From NCBI GenBank assembly GCA_964006375.1, contig OZ023263.1, forward strand, positions 138,960,173 through 139,024,172: 64,000 bases of DNA, in the 5' to 3' direction. A program made the translations under genes and the position numbers. Source of the stretch: Tillus elongatus (lineage: Eukaryota; Arthropoda; Insecta; Coleoptera; Cleridae). Positions 35,314 to 44,965 of this stretch are shown here, piece after piece (the stretch's first letter is position 1; each line of letters starts with the position of its first letter). The notes beneath the pieces were generated by a model, which searched no databases, was not told where the DNA came from, and saw only the letters and a list, made by a program, of their open reading frames with translations.

Positions 35314-35634
35314 TTATTGCATTGGTTTTTGCAGATACAACCCATAACCGTAGCGCTGTTTCTTGAGATACATGCCTTTGCCCAGTCTCTTGCATTTTGG
35401 CTTAAATTTCAAGCCACTCCCTCTCCTACCCATCGCGATGGCTTCCATTGTTTTGTTGTGTCGTTCTTCCTCCTCTAGTTTCTGTTTCGCAGACTTGGCA
35501 TCGTTCACGGCTTTGGCAATACCTGCAGCACCGCCACCCAGAGCTCCTAGTGCTGACAGCCCACCAAATATAAGAGGCAACAACGGAAGGAAGCCTCCAC
35601 TTTTAGGTATTGGAATAACTCGAGGTTTCTGCAC
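35314..35634 (-). CDS. pVI/pX-like small capsid-associated protein
   Basis: A 106-residue - strand frame. Residues about 14-46 are hydrophobic and rich in Gly and Ala (LPLIFGGLSALGALGGGAAG), followed by an amphipathic charged helix (KSAKQKLEEEERHNK). The C-terminus is basic with Gly/Tyr repeats (GKGMYLKKQRYGYGLYLQKP). A short membrane-active helix plus a basic GxGLYL-type tail is the usual look of the pVI/pX-like proteins encoded next to capsid genes in Maverick, adintovirus and Polinton-like elements. The stop codon overlaps an AATAAA signal (35313-35318 on the complement). Confidence 0.65.
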   Translation of the reverse strand: MQKPRVIPIPKSGGFLPLLPLIFGGLSALGALGGGAAGIAKAVNDAKSAKQKLEEEERHNKTMEAIAMGRRGSGLKFKPKCKRLGKGMYLKKQRYGYGLYLQKPMQ

Positions 35635-35981
35635 ATTCTTACGTCCACCAATGTTTCTAACAATTGTATGAGCTATATCAAATACGGCGTTCGCTGTTGG
35701 AATAAGGTTTCTATCTTTTATAACTTCCTCAATCAGACTTAGTATGTTTTTAAATGGGGACCTTCTTCTTTGGCTTCGAGTTGATTACATAAAACCCCTC
35801 ATCAAGTTTTCTGTTAACTTTCATGGTGTTTGTAACGCTAGCAACGTTTCAGCAAAACCTGTATCTGTCTTTGTTAATAACAACCCTCACTCTGTGACAC
35901 CAACATGCATACTGACTGGGTGTCTCACTTGCATTCATATATATATACACACCCAAAAAATATAGTTTAGTTTAAGTTAAG
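35635..35981. promoter_or_regulatory. divergent intergenic region between the two gene blocks
   Basis: 347 bp lie between the - strand capsid block and the + strand ATPase gene, so promoters for both directions are expected here. TATATATATAC at about 35939 lies 43 bp before the ATPase ATG and could serve as a TATA box. A + strand stretch at 35744-35965 is open but has no recognisable feature. Confidence 0.4.
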
Positions 35982-36677
35982 ATGCGTACCAGCAAACACG
36001 CTTCTGCCTTACCCATTACAAATATAGACGATGTTGTTACGGACACAGCTCAACAACAACTGAGGCATGGTCCTCTCTTTCCAAACACCGTTCGCTGTAT
36101 CATATGTGGTCCGAGTGGGTGTGGTAAAACTAATGTCATGCTGAGTTTATTGTTTGAAGCAAACGGTTTAAAATTTGATAACGTGTATGTGTATTCAAAG
36201 TCTCTGTATCAACCGAAATACAAGATGTTAAAGGAGGTGATGAATGCAACAAAAGGTGTTGGTTACTATCCTTATAGAGAAAACGATGAAATATTAGATC
36301 CGGCAGATGCCAAGGACAACTCTGTGTTTATATTTGATGATGTAGCTTGTGACAAACAAGATAAAATAAGAGCATACTTCAGTATGGGCAGACATAAGAA
36401 TATTGATTCATTCTATCTCTGTCAAACATATACACGAATACCCAAGCATCTGGTACGTGACAACACCAATGTTATTGTGTTATTCAAGCAAGATGAAACC
36501 AATTTAAAACATGTGTACGACGATCATGTAACCACCGATATGGACTTTAAACAATTTAAAACTATCTGCCACCAATGCTGGAAAGATAATAAGTATGGTG
36601 TGTTGGTGATTGTGAAGGAAAACGATGTACACAAAGGTCGATATAGAAAAGGATTCGATAGATATATATTATTCTAA
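35982..36677 (+). CDS. A32-type (FtsK/HerA superfamily) genome-packaging ATPase
   Basis: An intact 231-residue frame. Walker A is GPSGCGKT at residues 43-50, Walker B is VFIFDD at 115-120, and QTYTRIPK (148-155) matches the polar sensor region that follows Walker B in this superfamily. The length fits the short packaging ATPases of Polintons, adintoviruses and virophages, which pump DNA into preformed capsids. It is the first gene of the + strand block. The 13-bp minisatellite begins 20 bp after its stop. Its presence beside capsid genes argues that the element was, or derives from, a virion-forming virus. Confidence 0.87.
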   Translation: MRTSKHASALPITNIDDVVTDTAQQQLRHGPLFPNTVRCIICGPSGCGKTNVMLSLLFEANGLKFDNVYVYSKSLYQPKYKMLKEVMNATKGVGYYPYRENDEILDPADAKDNSVFIFDDVACDKQDKIRAYFSMGRHKNIDSFYLCQTYTRIPKHLVRDNTNVIVLFKQDETNLKHVYDDHVTTDMDFKQFKTICHQCWKDNKYGVLVIVKENDVHKGRYRKGFDRYILF

Positions 36678-36696
36678 CAATGGTAGACAGGACAGT

Positions 36697-37363
36697 CAGC
36701 TGTCTAACACAGCTGTCATACAGGTGTCTAACACAGGTGTCTAACACAGCTGTCTAACACAGCTGTCTAAGACAGCTGTCTAAGACAGCTGTCTAACACA
36801 GCTGTCTAAGACAGCTGTCTAACACAGCTGTCTAACACAGCTGTCTAAGACAGCTGTCTAACACAGCTGTCTAAGACAGCTGTCTAAGACAGCTGTCTAA
36901 GACAGCTGTCTAACACAGCTGTCTAAGACAGCTGTCTAACACAGCTGTCTAAGACAGCTGTCTAACACAGCTGTCTAAGACAGCTGTCTAAGACAGCTGT
37001 CTAACACAGCTGTCTAAGACAGCTGTCTAAGACAGCTGTCTAACACAGCTGTCTAAGACAGCTGTCTAAGACAGCTGTCTAACACAGCTGTCTAAGACAG
37101 CTGTCTAAGACAGCTGTCTAACACAGCTGTCTAAGACAGCTGTCTAACACAGCTGTCTAACACAGCTGTCTAAGACAGCTGTCTAAGACAGCTGTCTAAC
37201 ACAGCTGTCTAAGACAGCTGTCTAACATAGCTGTCTAACATAGCTGTCTAAGACAGCTGTCTAAGACAGCTGTCTAAGACAGCTGTCTAACACAGCTGTC
37301 TAAGACAGCTGTCTAACACAGCTGTCTAACACAGCTGTCTAACACAGCTGTCTAACACAGCCA
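36697..37363 (+). repeat. 13-bp palindromic minisatellite (about 50 units)
   Basis: About 50 head-to-tail units of GACAGCTGTCTAA or CACAGCTGTCTAA fill this segment; only the first base alternates in most units, with a few TACAGCTGT or ACAGGTGT variants at the edges. Each G-type unit contains the 10-bp palindrome GACAGCTGTC, which also occurs repeatedly in the TIRs. No reading frame through it looks real. Confidence 0.95.
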
Positions 37364-37446
37364 GACATCGTGATAAATAAGAAGGCATGTACCGTGACAG
37401 AGTCAGTATATGTTAAACCACCACACAACCTGTATCGCTCAAACAA

Positions 37447-38616
37447 ATGATTAGACCGACTGGTAACACCAAAAACAGTTGTAGCACAATGGAAGTGTTG
37501 GGTAAGGAAGAGCGAAAAGTTAAGAAAAGGATTTTACAACTTGCTGACAATATTCGAAAAAAACATTTAATGCTTAAACTTAACAGAGCTGAGAATGATG
37601 ATGCTCTGCAACGTTTATATAAACCTCTTGTTGAGCCCCTAAGTGAAATATCTAAAAACACAGCAGCACTGCAGCAGCAACAGCCATCGCAACCACCAAA
37701 GGTTGAACAAATCAAAGACGAAGTCGATATACCAGAAACGAAACCCCAAGTACAGTTCCTTAAAGACCATGAAGTTTTTGAAGCTGAACCAAGGGAAGAG
37801 GCTGAGGCGACAAGTTCCGATGAGGACATCCCAACATTTGAAGAGCTTGAGGCAGACCTACAAACTGTCACAACCAACCCTGCATATCAAGAATTTTTGG
37901 AGCAATATCCTGACCGAGTTCGATATTATGTAGACAAGTATTTTACTGAACCACCGAGGCTTGCTACTATTGATCAAACGTATGGTGCTCGCTACGCTAA
38001 AGATACTGGTAGCTGGAGTCTTGGCAACAAACACTTGGACTTTACTGATGCTGAGATTCAACTGGGCCAAAGGAGATACCCGCAAACACAAGGTTTGCTA
38101 GAATTGATATTTATGAAAACACCTAGAGGGTATACCTATGATGATCTTCAACACTATAGAGATATTCTAGAAGCAACTAGTGTTCATAAAATGAACTATG
38201 ATCCTAACGCACGAACCAAGGGTTGTTCCTCTGAAAAGTATCTGACTCTAATAAAACCAGTGATAAATCCACGAGGTCGTAGATCCTCAACACCTCAAGG
38301 TTTTGGTTACACCTACGAGGAAGACGATGACGACAGCACCGACAGACATCTTAACAAAAAACAAAGGACTGAACTTAAAACTCAGAGTGATAAGAGCAGC
38401 GATAGCAACGGCATGAGCCCTAACAACAACATCAGCACCAACAACTATATGATACAAAATAACAAACAAATAGCCTATGTGTATTGGAATGACATAAACG
38501 AGTTGGTTGACAGACTTAGACTTTTAGTGGCTTCCCAAGTTGCAGGTAATACTGCTCATAACAACGAAATTCAGTCAATCTTGGAAGAACTAAAAGAAGC
38601 TAGTGTTATCACCTAG
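37447..38616 (+). CDS. DUF8207-like protein of Polinton-like elements
   Basis: An intact 389-residue frame; the start may instead be the ATG at 37489 (MEVLGKEERK). It has an N-terminal basic coiled-coil-like segment (residues 15-65) ending in LYKPLVEPLSEI, and a Q/P-rich and acidic linker (75-140). A globular core (about 150-275) has YVDKYF, YGARYAKDTGSW, LGNKHLDF, GLLELIFMKTPRGYTYDDL and LIKPV. An Asn/Ser-rich spacer and a C-terminal helix follow. This arrangement is what I recall as DUF8207, a family of unknown function that travels with double-jelly-roll capsid genes in arthropod elements. Function unknown; a structural or scaffold role is only a guess. AATAAA lies at 38748-38753. Confidence 0.65.
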   Translation: MIRPTGNTKNSCSTMEVLGKEERKVKKRILQLADNIRKKHLMLKLNRAENDDALQRLYKPLVEPLSEISKNTAALQQQQPSQPPKVEQIKDEVDIPETKPQVQFLKDHEVFEAEPREEAEATSSDEDIPTFEELEADLQTVTTNPAYQEFLEQYPDRVRYYVDKYFTEPPRLATIDQTYGARYAKDTGSWSLGNKHLDFTDAEIQLGQRRYPQTQGLLELIFMKTPRGYTYDDLQHYRDILEATSVHKMNYDPNARTKGCSSEKYLTLIKPVINPRGRRSSTPQGFGYTYEEDDDDSTDRHLNKKQRTELKTQSDKSSDSNGMSPNNNISTNNYMIQNNKQIAYVYWNDINELVDRLRLLVASQVAGNTAHNNEIQSILEELKEASVIT

Positions 38617-39646
38617 TAAGCCCACAGCCATGAAGAGACACCGACGACAACAACAACAACAGCACCAACGCAACACTGAACCATCTAATGTTAATAATTC
38701 TATAAATGTATTCCAACAAAGAGTTTACATACTTGTACTTAGAATCAAATAAAAGTCTTTGTTAAAATTAATGTGTTTTTATTTTGTAATACAATTAAAA
38801 AGTATGTCTTAAAGCAATAATATCCTGAACAAACTTATCTTGTGGTACATCTGCTAAAATACATGGATGATGTCATACTTCTAATGACTGTATTCTAGAC
38901 AAGCTCAAACACGAATAATGTGGGGTTATTGAACAGATATAACACAAGGTCATCAACTGACAGGTTGTTTACCTTTAAGAGGGCCTCTCTCTTGTGTATA
39001 TTAAACAGATACACAGACAAGCTCAAACACGATCAAGGTTAACAACTGTAAAACGTTGTTTATCCTTTGTAAGGCCTCTCTCTCTTACATCAGTTTGTTT
39101 CCTCAATACAAGAGACAGAGACACTTGTTCAGTATGTGTTAAGTCGTGAAACAAGGATGACGTCTCTTGCTGTATGTAAGTACACTCTTCTTATTATGTC
39201 TGTTTGCATTCAAATAACAAATACAAACATAACCTTACTAAACAATCAGATGATTGGTAATCAACATGTATACAAACACCTAACCTCATATGTCAACAAC
39301 AACTGGCTTTGTTTTATATATACAACAGCGAACAAACTTTTAACGTGTGTGTCTGTGGAGCTATTGGTTTAGGGACAGTGTATATCTGAGAAAGCTGTCT
39401 ATGGCCGATTCGAGGTTCGTGGGTTCAAATCTAAGTTCAGGCGAATGCTTTTCTTTCAAATACACATGCATCTGTCAGTCTAAGCATGGTTGGAAAATAA
39501 GAAAACTAAAGAGCTGATTGCCTATTACAACAGTCTGCTAAAGGAAGAGTCAGGGTATCTGAATACCGATACCCTCAATATTTCAACTGAGGGAGCCCAC
39601 TTAGAGTTATCGCCAGGCTTATTATGTCTGTTTGCATTCAAATAAC
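38617..39646. other. noncoding right arm of Polinton-like element
   Basis: No gene seen. It contains two diverged copies of a segment (39189-39265 and 39617-39690: TTATTATGTCTGTTTGCATT, then AATAACAAATAC, then GGTAATCAACA), repeats of GACAAGCTCAAACACGA (about 38898 and 39017), and the inverted partners of left-arm blocks (39133-39190, 39366-39460). Confidence 0.65.
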
Positions 39647-40292
39647 AAATACATAACCTTAACAAACAATCATATGACTGGTAATCAACACGTGTGTGAA
39701 CATAACCTTAATAAACAAATACAAACATAACCTTAATAAACAAACAGATGACACGTGAGCGAACATAACCTTAATAAACAAATACATAACCTTAATAAAC
39801 AATCAGACAAACACACATGGAGAGCTAACCTGACTTGTAGATATCTATGGACACACAGGTCAGACATCTTGGAACGCTTGTGACGTCATCTCAGGTTAGT
39901 TCCATAGAGAGAGAACCCGGATTGCAACTGTCTATGACAGGTCAGCCATCTTGGAATGCTTGTGACGTCATCACAGGTTAGTTCCATAGAGAGAACCCGG
40001 GGTTGCAGCTGTCTATGACAGGTCAGCCATCTTGGAATGCTTGTGACGTCATCTGACAGGTCAGGTGACATTTGACGTTGACACATGTCAGGTCAGGTGA
40101 CAGCTGACGTTGACAGCTGTCAGGTTAGCTGACAGCTGACAGCTGTCAGGTCAGTGACATTTGACACCTGTCAAATCTGACAGGTCAGCTGTCAACTGTC
40201 ACAGGTCTGCGCAGGTCAGCGCATGCGCATGATGACTCGCGCATGCGCAGTAAAAAGTGGAGGGGATGAGCCCAGGTGTCCCACTATCTACT
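39647..40292. repeat. right terminal inverted repeat of Polinton-like element
   Basis: Inverted copy of 31177-31822, ending CCACTATCTACT before the AACTAT target duplication. Confidence 0.93.
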
Positions 40293-40298
40293 AACTAT
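40293..40298. repeat. 6-bp target-site duplication (right)
   Basis: AACTAT, matching 31171-31176. Confidence 0.85.
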
Positions 40299-40870
<572 letters not shown>

Positions 40871-40992
40871 AACAAAATAATTTAAAAAATGTGCCATATA
40901 ATGAACCAGTGCGTATAAAAAAAGTAACTTTCATATATCACTGATTTAGTAATGTACTGCTTGGATTGTCTGATTAGCTATGCTGCAGTTTT

Positions 40993-41282
40993 TTGTTTTG
41001 TTTCTTTAACGTCGGTCTATTTCCGCGACTAAGATCAATCACCAACGCCAGGGAGCAGTTTCACCTCACTATCCCGGAAATTTTGCTGAACCCCTGACTT
41101 TTTGTAATGAGGGTAGGGATGGTTAACGTGCCCAACATCTCACGGACACTGGACCGACGGTTTTACGCCCTCTCCAAAGGGCAGAACGTGCAGACATTCA
41201 ACTTGCTCAAATACAATGCCAAAACCTCAATTGATGTTAATGTTACAGTATGTACTGAAAAAGTTGAAAAGAGAACCCTGAT
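40993..41282 (-). repeat. SINE fragment (family shared with 49393-49741)
   Basis: On the - strand the body matches the SINE at 49393: AGTGAGGTGAAACTGCTCCC, CGCGGAAATAGACCGACGTT and the CACTTTTTCAGTACA-type block. The tRNA-like head is missing because a gypsy LTR begins at 41279. Confidence 0.75.
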
Positions 41283-41560
41283 GTGTCTTTAATATTTGAG
41301 GTGCGTGGGTGAGTGATACACTTTATGACATTGCACTGATGTATTACTGTTACATGAAATTAATTGCAGATACACGAATTATACAATCGGTTTGTTGAGC
41401 TGTGCCTTGTTACAGCTTGATGCTACGAATGGCCGGCGACTTGGAGGGAAGAATGAAAATTCTTAACGTGCACATGCGCATTTGCTTATAATAATTGTAA
41501 CAATAATATTAGGAGGAAAATACAATAATAATAATAGTATTAAGAGGCAATTACATATCA
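41279..41560 (-). repeat. Ty3/gypsy LTR (3')
   Basis: 282 bp from TGATGTGTC to ATTACATATCA, so TG..CA ends on the - strand. Next to it, on the pol side, the - strand reads AAAAGGGGGAAA, a polypurine tract. No second LTR is found nearby. Confidence 0.6.
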
Positions 41561-41589
41561 TATTTCCCCCTTTTATCTTAAAACTATTT

Positions 41590-42120
41590 TTAAATGTTTT
41601 GGTATCTGACAGGACGCTTTATTGTACGTTGTGGTCTAGATGCTTTCCTGTCTTCATTATTGATGGTTTCAAAATAATCTGCAGGTAGACCAATAATGTC
41701 TAGGAGTTCACCTGTTGTATACTCCCTATTCAATTGGCAACTACTTGTTTCACCACTGTCACTACTGTTATTCACAATTAAAGATTTCGCACTGTTTGCA
41801 TTTTCATTATTCACGTTAGAGTTACTATCTACCTTAGGACTATTATGTACATGTATATCATCTGGATAATAAGGATATGTGATAGAAGCAAAGATTGGTA
41901 AATTAGTTTGTTGACCAGGTCGCTCTGTTCCTGTAGGAAATTTTGCGCTTCTAGAAATCATTTGATTTGTATGACGCTTCCATGTAGCACCATTTTTACT
42001 TTTACAAAAATATGTACATTTGCGAACTTTTTTGTCAACAATAGCTGGTGACCATCCTTTCTTATTAGCAATTCTGTAATTTCTTATCATTACCTCATCC
42101 CCTATTTCGAACGTTCGGAA
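41590..42120 (-). pseudogene. Ty3/gypsy integrase C-terminal fragment
   Basis: The - strand frame opens without its own start at about 42120 (FEIGDEVMIRNYR) and continues through NKKGWSPAIVDKK and GATWKRHTNQMI, the chromodomain-proximal GPY-like end of gypsy integrases. A long Asn/Ser-rich tail follows and the frame stops at 41590. All upstream pol is missing, so this is a 5'-truncated copy ending in the LTR at 41279. Confidence 0.72.
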
Positions 42121-42126
42121 CTGAGA

Positions 42127-42270
42127 CTCAGTTATACAATGCCAGAACCTCGGTTGATGTTAATCTTACAGTTTGTACTGAAAAAGTGAAAGGAGAACCC
42201 TGAGATCAAACCCGGTACCTTTCGGTTTAGAGGCACACATTCTTACCACTGAGCCACTGAGGATTTGATT
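42127..42270 (-). repeat. SINE head fragment, tRNA-like
   Basis: On the - strand it reads as a tRNA-like head with A box TGGCTCAGTGG and B box-like GGGTTTGATCTCAG, followed by the CACTTTTTCAGTACAAACTG block of the same SINE family. It overlaps in content with the copy ending at 41282, so it is a separate copy. Confidence 0.7.
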
Positions 42271-44414
42271 ATCTTATTTGCAATAAAGTAATTACCTAAA
42301 ATATATGGCCAGTGATCACATCGTGGTAGTCTCCCATGTCGTGATAGCACAATACCTACTCCTATGCTCACTTTCTCACTATTATTTTATTTGAACTTAT
42401 GTATTTTTTGTTTTGTTTGTTAATTTGTTACTACAAATTTCACACCCATTACGGGTAATGTGTACATGTTGTATGAAACAAATAAAGCATTATGTATATT
42501 GCACATCCTTAAATCTAATTTCTTCTTTTTTTACTGCGTGGCGCGAAGGGCACAAAGAAAATTCAAATCTCGACTAAACAAGTTTATTCCATGATCTCAA
42601 GAATGGACAAGACATTTTAAAATACCCTAATAGTAAAGATTCCGATTACACGAGGCAAGCCAAACATATTCATCAATAAATTAAGAACGTGTTACCTAAA
42701 GAGCCTGTAATGAGCGCTGATTCCCTGTTCGTAAATAAGACGAGCCGTTACTGATCTGCAATGAACATACACTCCTCTACGCCGAGCAACGCTAGAATAA
42801 TGTGGTTTCCGTTATTTGAATGTGATAATTATTTGGTTTTCAGTTATGATTTTTAAGTTAACCTTTAGTTTTCGTTCATTCTCAATTTCATTTATAGATA
42901 TATGTTTTCGTAGGTGGATAACCACAAATATAGAGTGCTCAGAGAAGATAGTGACACATAATCGCAATTTGTCCGCTTCTTGTCTTCTCGTGCTGAAATG
43001 CAATCAACCATATCACACATATAGAATTTACGTGGGCGTTAGTTTATCTACCGACTCCTCTCCATGTCCGGCTTATTAGTTATTTCACCCAATGCATGCT
43101 AAATTGCCATTTGCACTTCCATCTTGCACAAAATCTATGTTGTATTTATTGGCTAAAGTTGTGTTGCTTCGTTATTGAGATCTTAGATCTATCGTTGGGG
43201 TGCCATGCTATTGCGGTCTTATGACATACACTTGGGCAGCTCAGGAAATTCAAGATTCATTTAGACATGCTAACCCCTTTTTTACTTAGTAAGCAATTGC
43301 CGGAAGACATGGTGGGAAGTCGCCAAAATAACAACATTACATGAGTTCAGCTTTAACGTGGTGAGCCAGCGTGCGTTACGGGATTTCTTTTCTTATTTTA
43401 GCCACCAATGTACTCTTTCCCCTTTTTAGGTGAATAAACCCTTTTAATCCTACCTAGAACATTTAGAGACCTGCCTGTGTAACGTCAGAAAAATGGCATA
43501 TATGTAAACCCTAACTATTTCAACATTAACTAGCCCTGACCTATAATAATACAAATAAGCAGAAAGAGCGCCTACGCCCTACTAAGTTATAACACACCTT
43601 TGAAATTTTACTACGCTAAAGTTCAGTTTGTCAACAAACATGTTTATTTGAACATCGTCCGCGTGATGTCGGTATTTTGACCTACTGGTTCATCATCCAT
43701 GACCTCAAGTTATTTCAGAATAACTTGACCTATCTTATAACTAACAAAAGTATGCTTGGTGTACTAAGCTGGGGGAGACAAATCACATTTACAATAACAT
43801 GTTCGCTAGCATATAACCGACGGGACGTCGGCGTTGTGCCAAATCCAACCAATGTCTACATAGTTCTTTCTGTTCCGCGGTAATTTAAAATAAGCATAAG
43901 GGATGTACAAATGTCGTCAAGCCAAAGGCATCAAGTATGTGTTTTAACATAAGCCCTAATTGAGGACATTTCTTCAATTCCCTAGTTCAGTTGCTGCATT
44001 AAACATGATTTCAATATTAATATCTTAACACTCCCTATACTGGAGCACCTTCTCCGTGTTTAGGAGAAGAATGACACAAGAATATAAACTGAAGTCTTTA
44101 CGGGACCCCCGACATCGCGATTGTCATGAGCTTTAATTTCAATCATACTCTGGTATTAGCATATAAGTAAGTAAAGAAACTCACCCTCTGTCTCGCTGTT
44201 GGACATCGCTCTCAGTCAGCTAACTTGGAGGTGTTACTATTTAACGACGAGATATAGAGGTATTATGGTGATCTTCGCTGCAAAGACTCAGGTTTCTGTA
44301 GCTTGGCAGTAATTAATAGGTGATCACCAGCTAGTGGAGATAAACAGTGATGACTGGTAGGACTGAATGCTCGGATTCGAGAAAAGACTGTGCCCGTGAA
44401 GAAGACGTGGCTGG
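42271..44414. other. intronic sequence, nothing recognised
   Basis: More GC-balanced than the surroundings, with no convincing frame. It may be part of a degraded LTR element that includes the tandem array that follows. Confidence 0.35.
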
Positions 44415-44965
44415 TGATGAGTGCCTACTTCTGAAATAACTCGGTAATGTACAATCTCCACGTACCTCTGGGAGACACACGTGGGATCTATCGCACGCGA
44501 ACCTGTCTTTTCATAAGAGCCGAGTAACTAGAATAGGTAAAAGATATGCGGACCTGTGAAATAATGCGGCAATGTCCAATCTCCACGAGTCCCTTAGAGA
44601 CAGGCGTGCGGTCTATCGGACATGAGCAGGACTTTTCACAAGGGCAGCGTAATTAGAAAATTAAAAAGTTAAGTCGCTAGTAATAACTGCGGACCTGTGA
44701 AATAACGCGACAATGTCCAATCTCCACAAGTCCCTTAGAGACAGGCGTGGAGTCTATTGGACAAGTGCAGGTCTTCTCACAAGGGCAGTGTAATAAGACA
44801 ATTGAAAACGTAGGTGGCCAGTAATAACTGCGAACCTGTGAAATAACGCGGCAATGTCCAATCTCCAAGAGTCCCTTAGAGACAGGCGTGGGGTCTCTCG
44901 GACAAGAGCAGATCTTCTCACAAGTGCAGCGTAATTAAAAATTTGAAAGACGGAGCCGGTAATGA
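44415..44965 (+). repeat. tandem array, period about 141 bp, about 4 units
   Basis: Units carry GACCTGTGAAATAA (44551, 44692, 44832), CAATGTCCAATCTCCA, GTCCCTTAGAGACAGGCGTG and TCACAAGGGCAG. The first unit is the most diverged. GTCCCTTAGAGAC is partly self-complementary. Its role is unknown; such arrays occur in LTR and leader regions of retroelements and in satellites. Confidence 0.88.

Larger units (their letters stand above)
31177..40292. mobile_element. Polinton/Maverick-like element with capsid module, no polymerase or integrase
   Basis: A 9,116-bp element bounded by long terminal inverted repeats that start AGTAGATAGTGGGA and end in the complement, flanked by AACTAT on both sides. It encodes five proteins. 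Three on the - strand are major capsid-like, penton-like and pVI/pX-like. Two on the + strand are a packaging ATPase and a DUF8207-like protein. All five frames are open. The two gene blocks diverge from a shared noncoding region (35635-35981). Outward transcripts have AATAAA signals at 33190-33195 (-) and 38748-38753 (+). No frame long enough for protein-primed polymerase B and no retroviral-type integrase or adenovirus-like protease is present, so replication and integration must depend on something else. It inserted into what may be a solo LTR in host intron B. Confidence 0.88.

Noticed and set aside
35744..35965. 73-residue + strand frame before the ATPase gene
   Set aside because: Lies in the divergent promoter region, with no recognisable feature and no poly(A) or domain support.
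36697..37363. CRISPR-like array
   Set aside because: Units are contiguous 13-mers without unique spacers, in a eukaryotic setting; it is a minisatellite.
41107..41292. 61-residue frame
   Set aside because: It lies inside the reversed SINE body and ends at the gypsy LTR junction.
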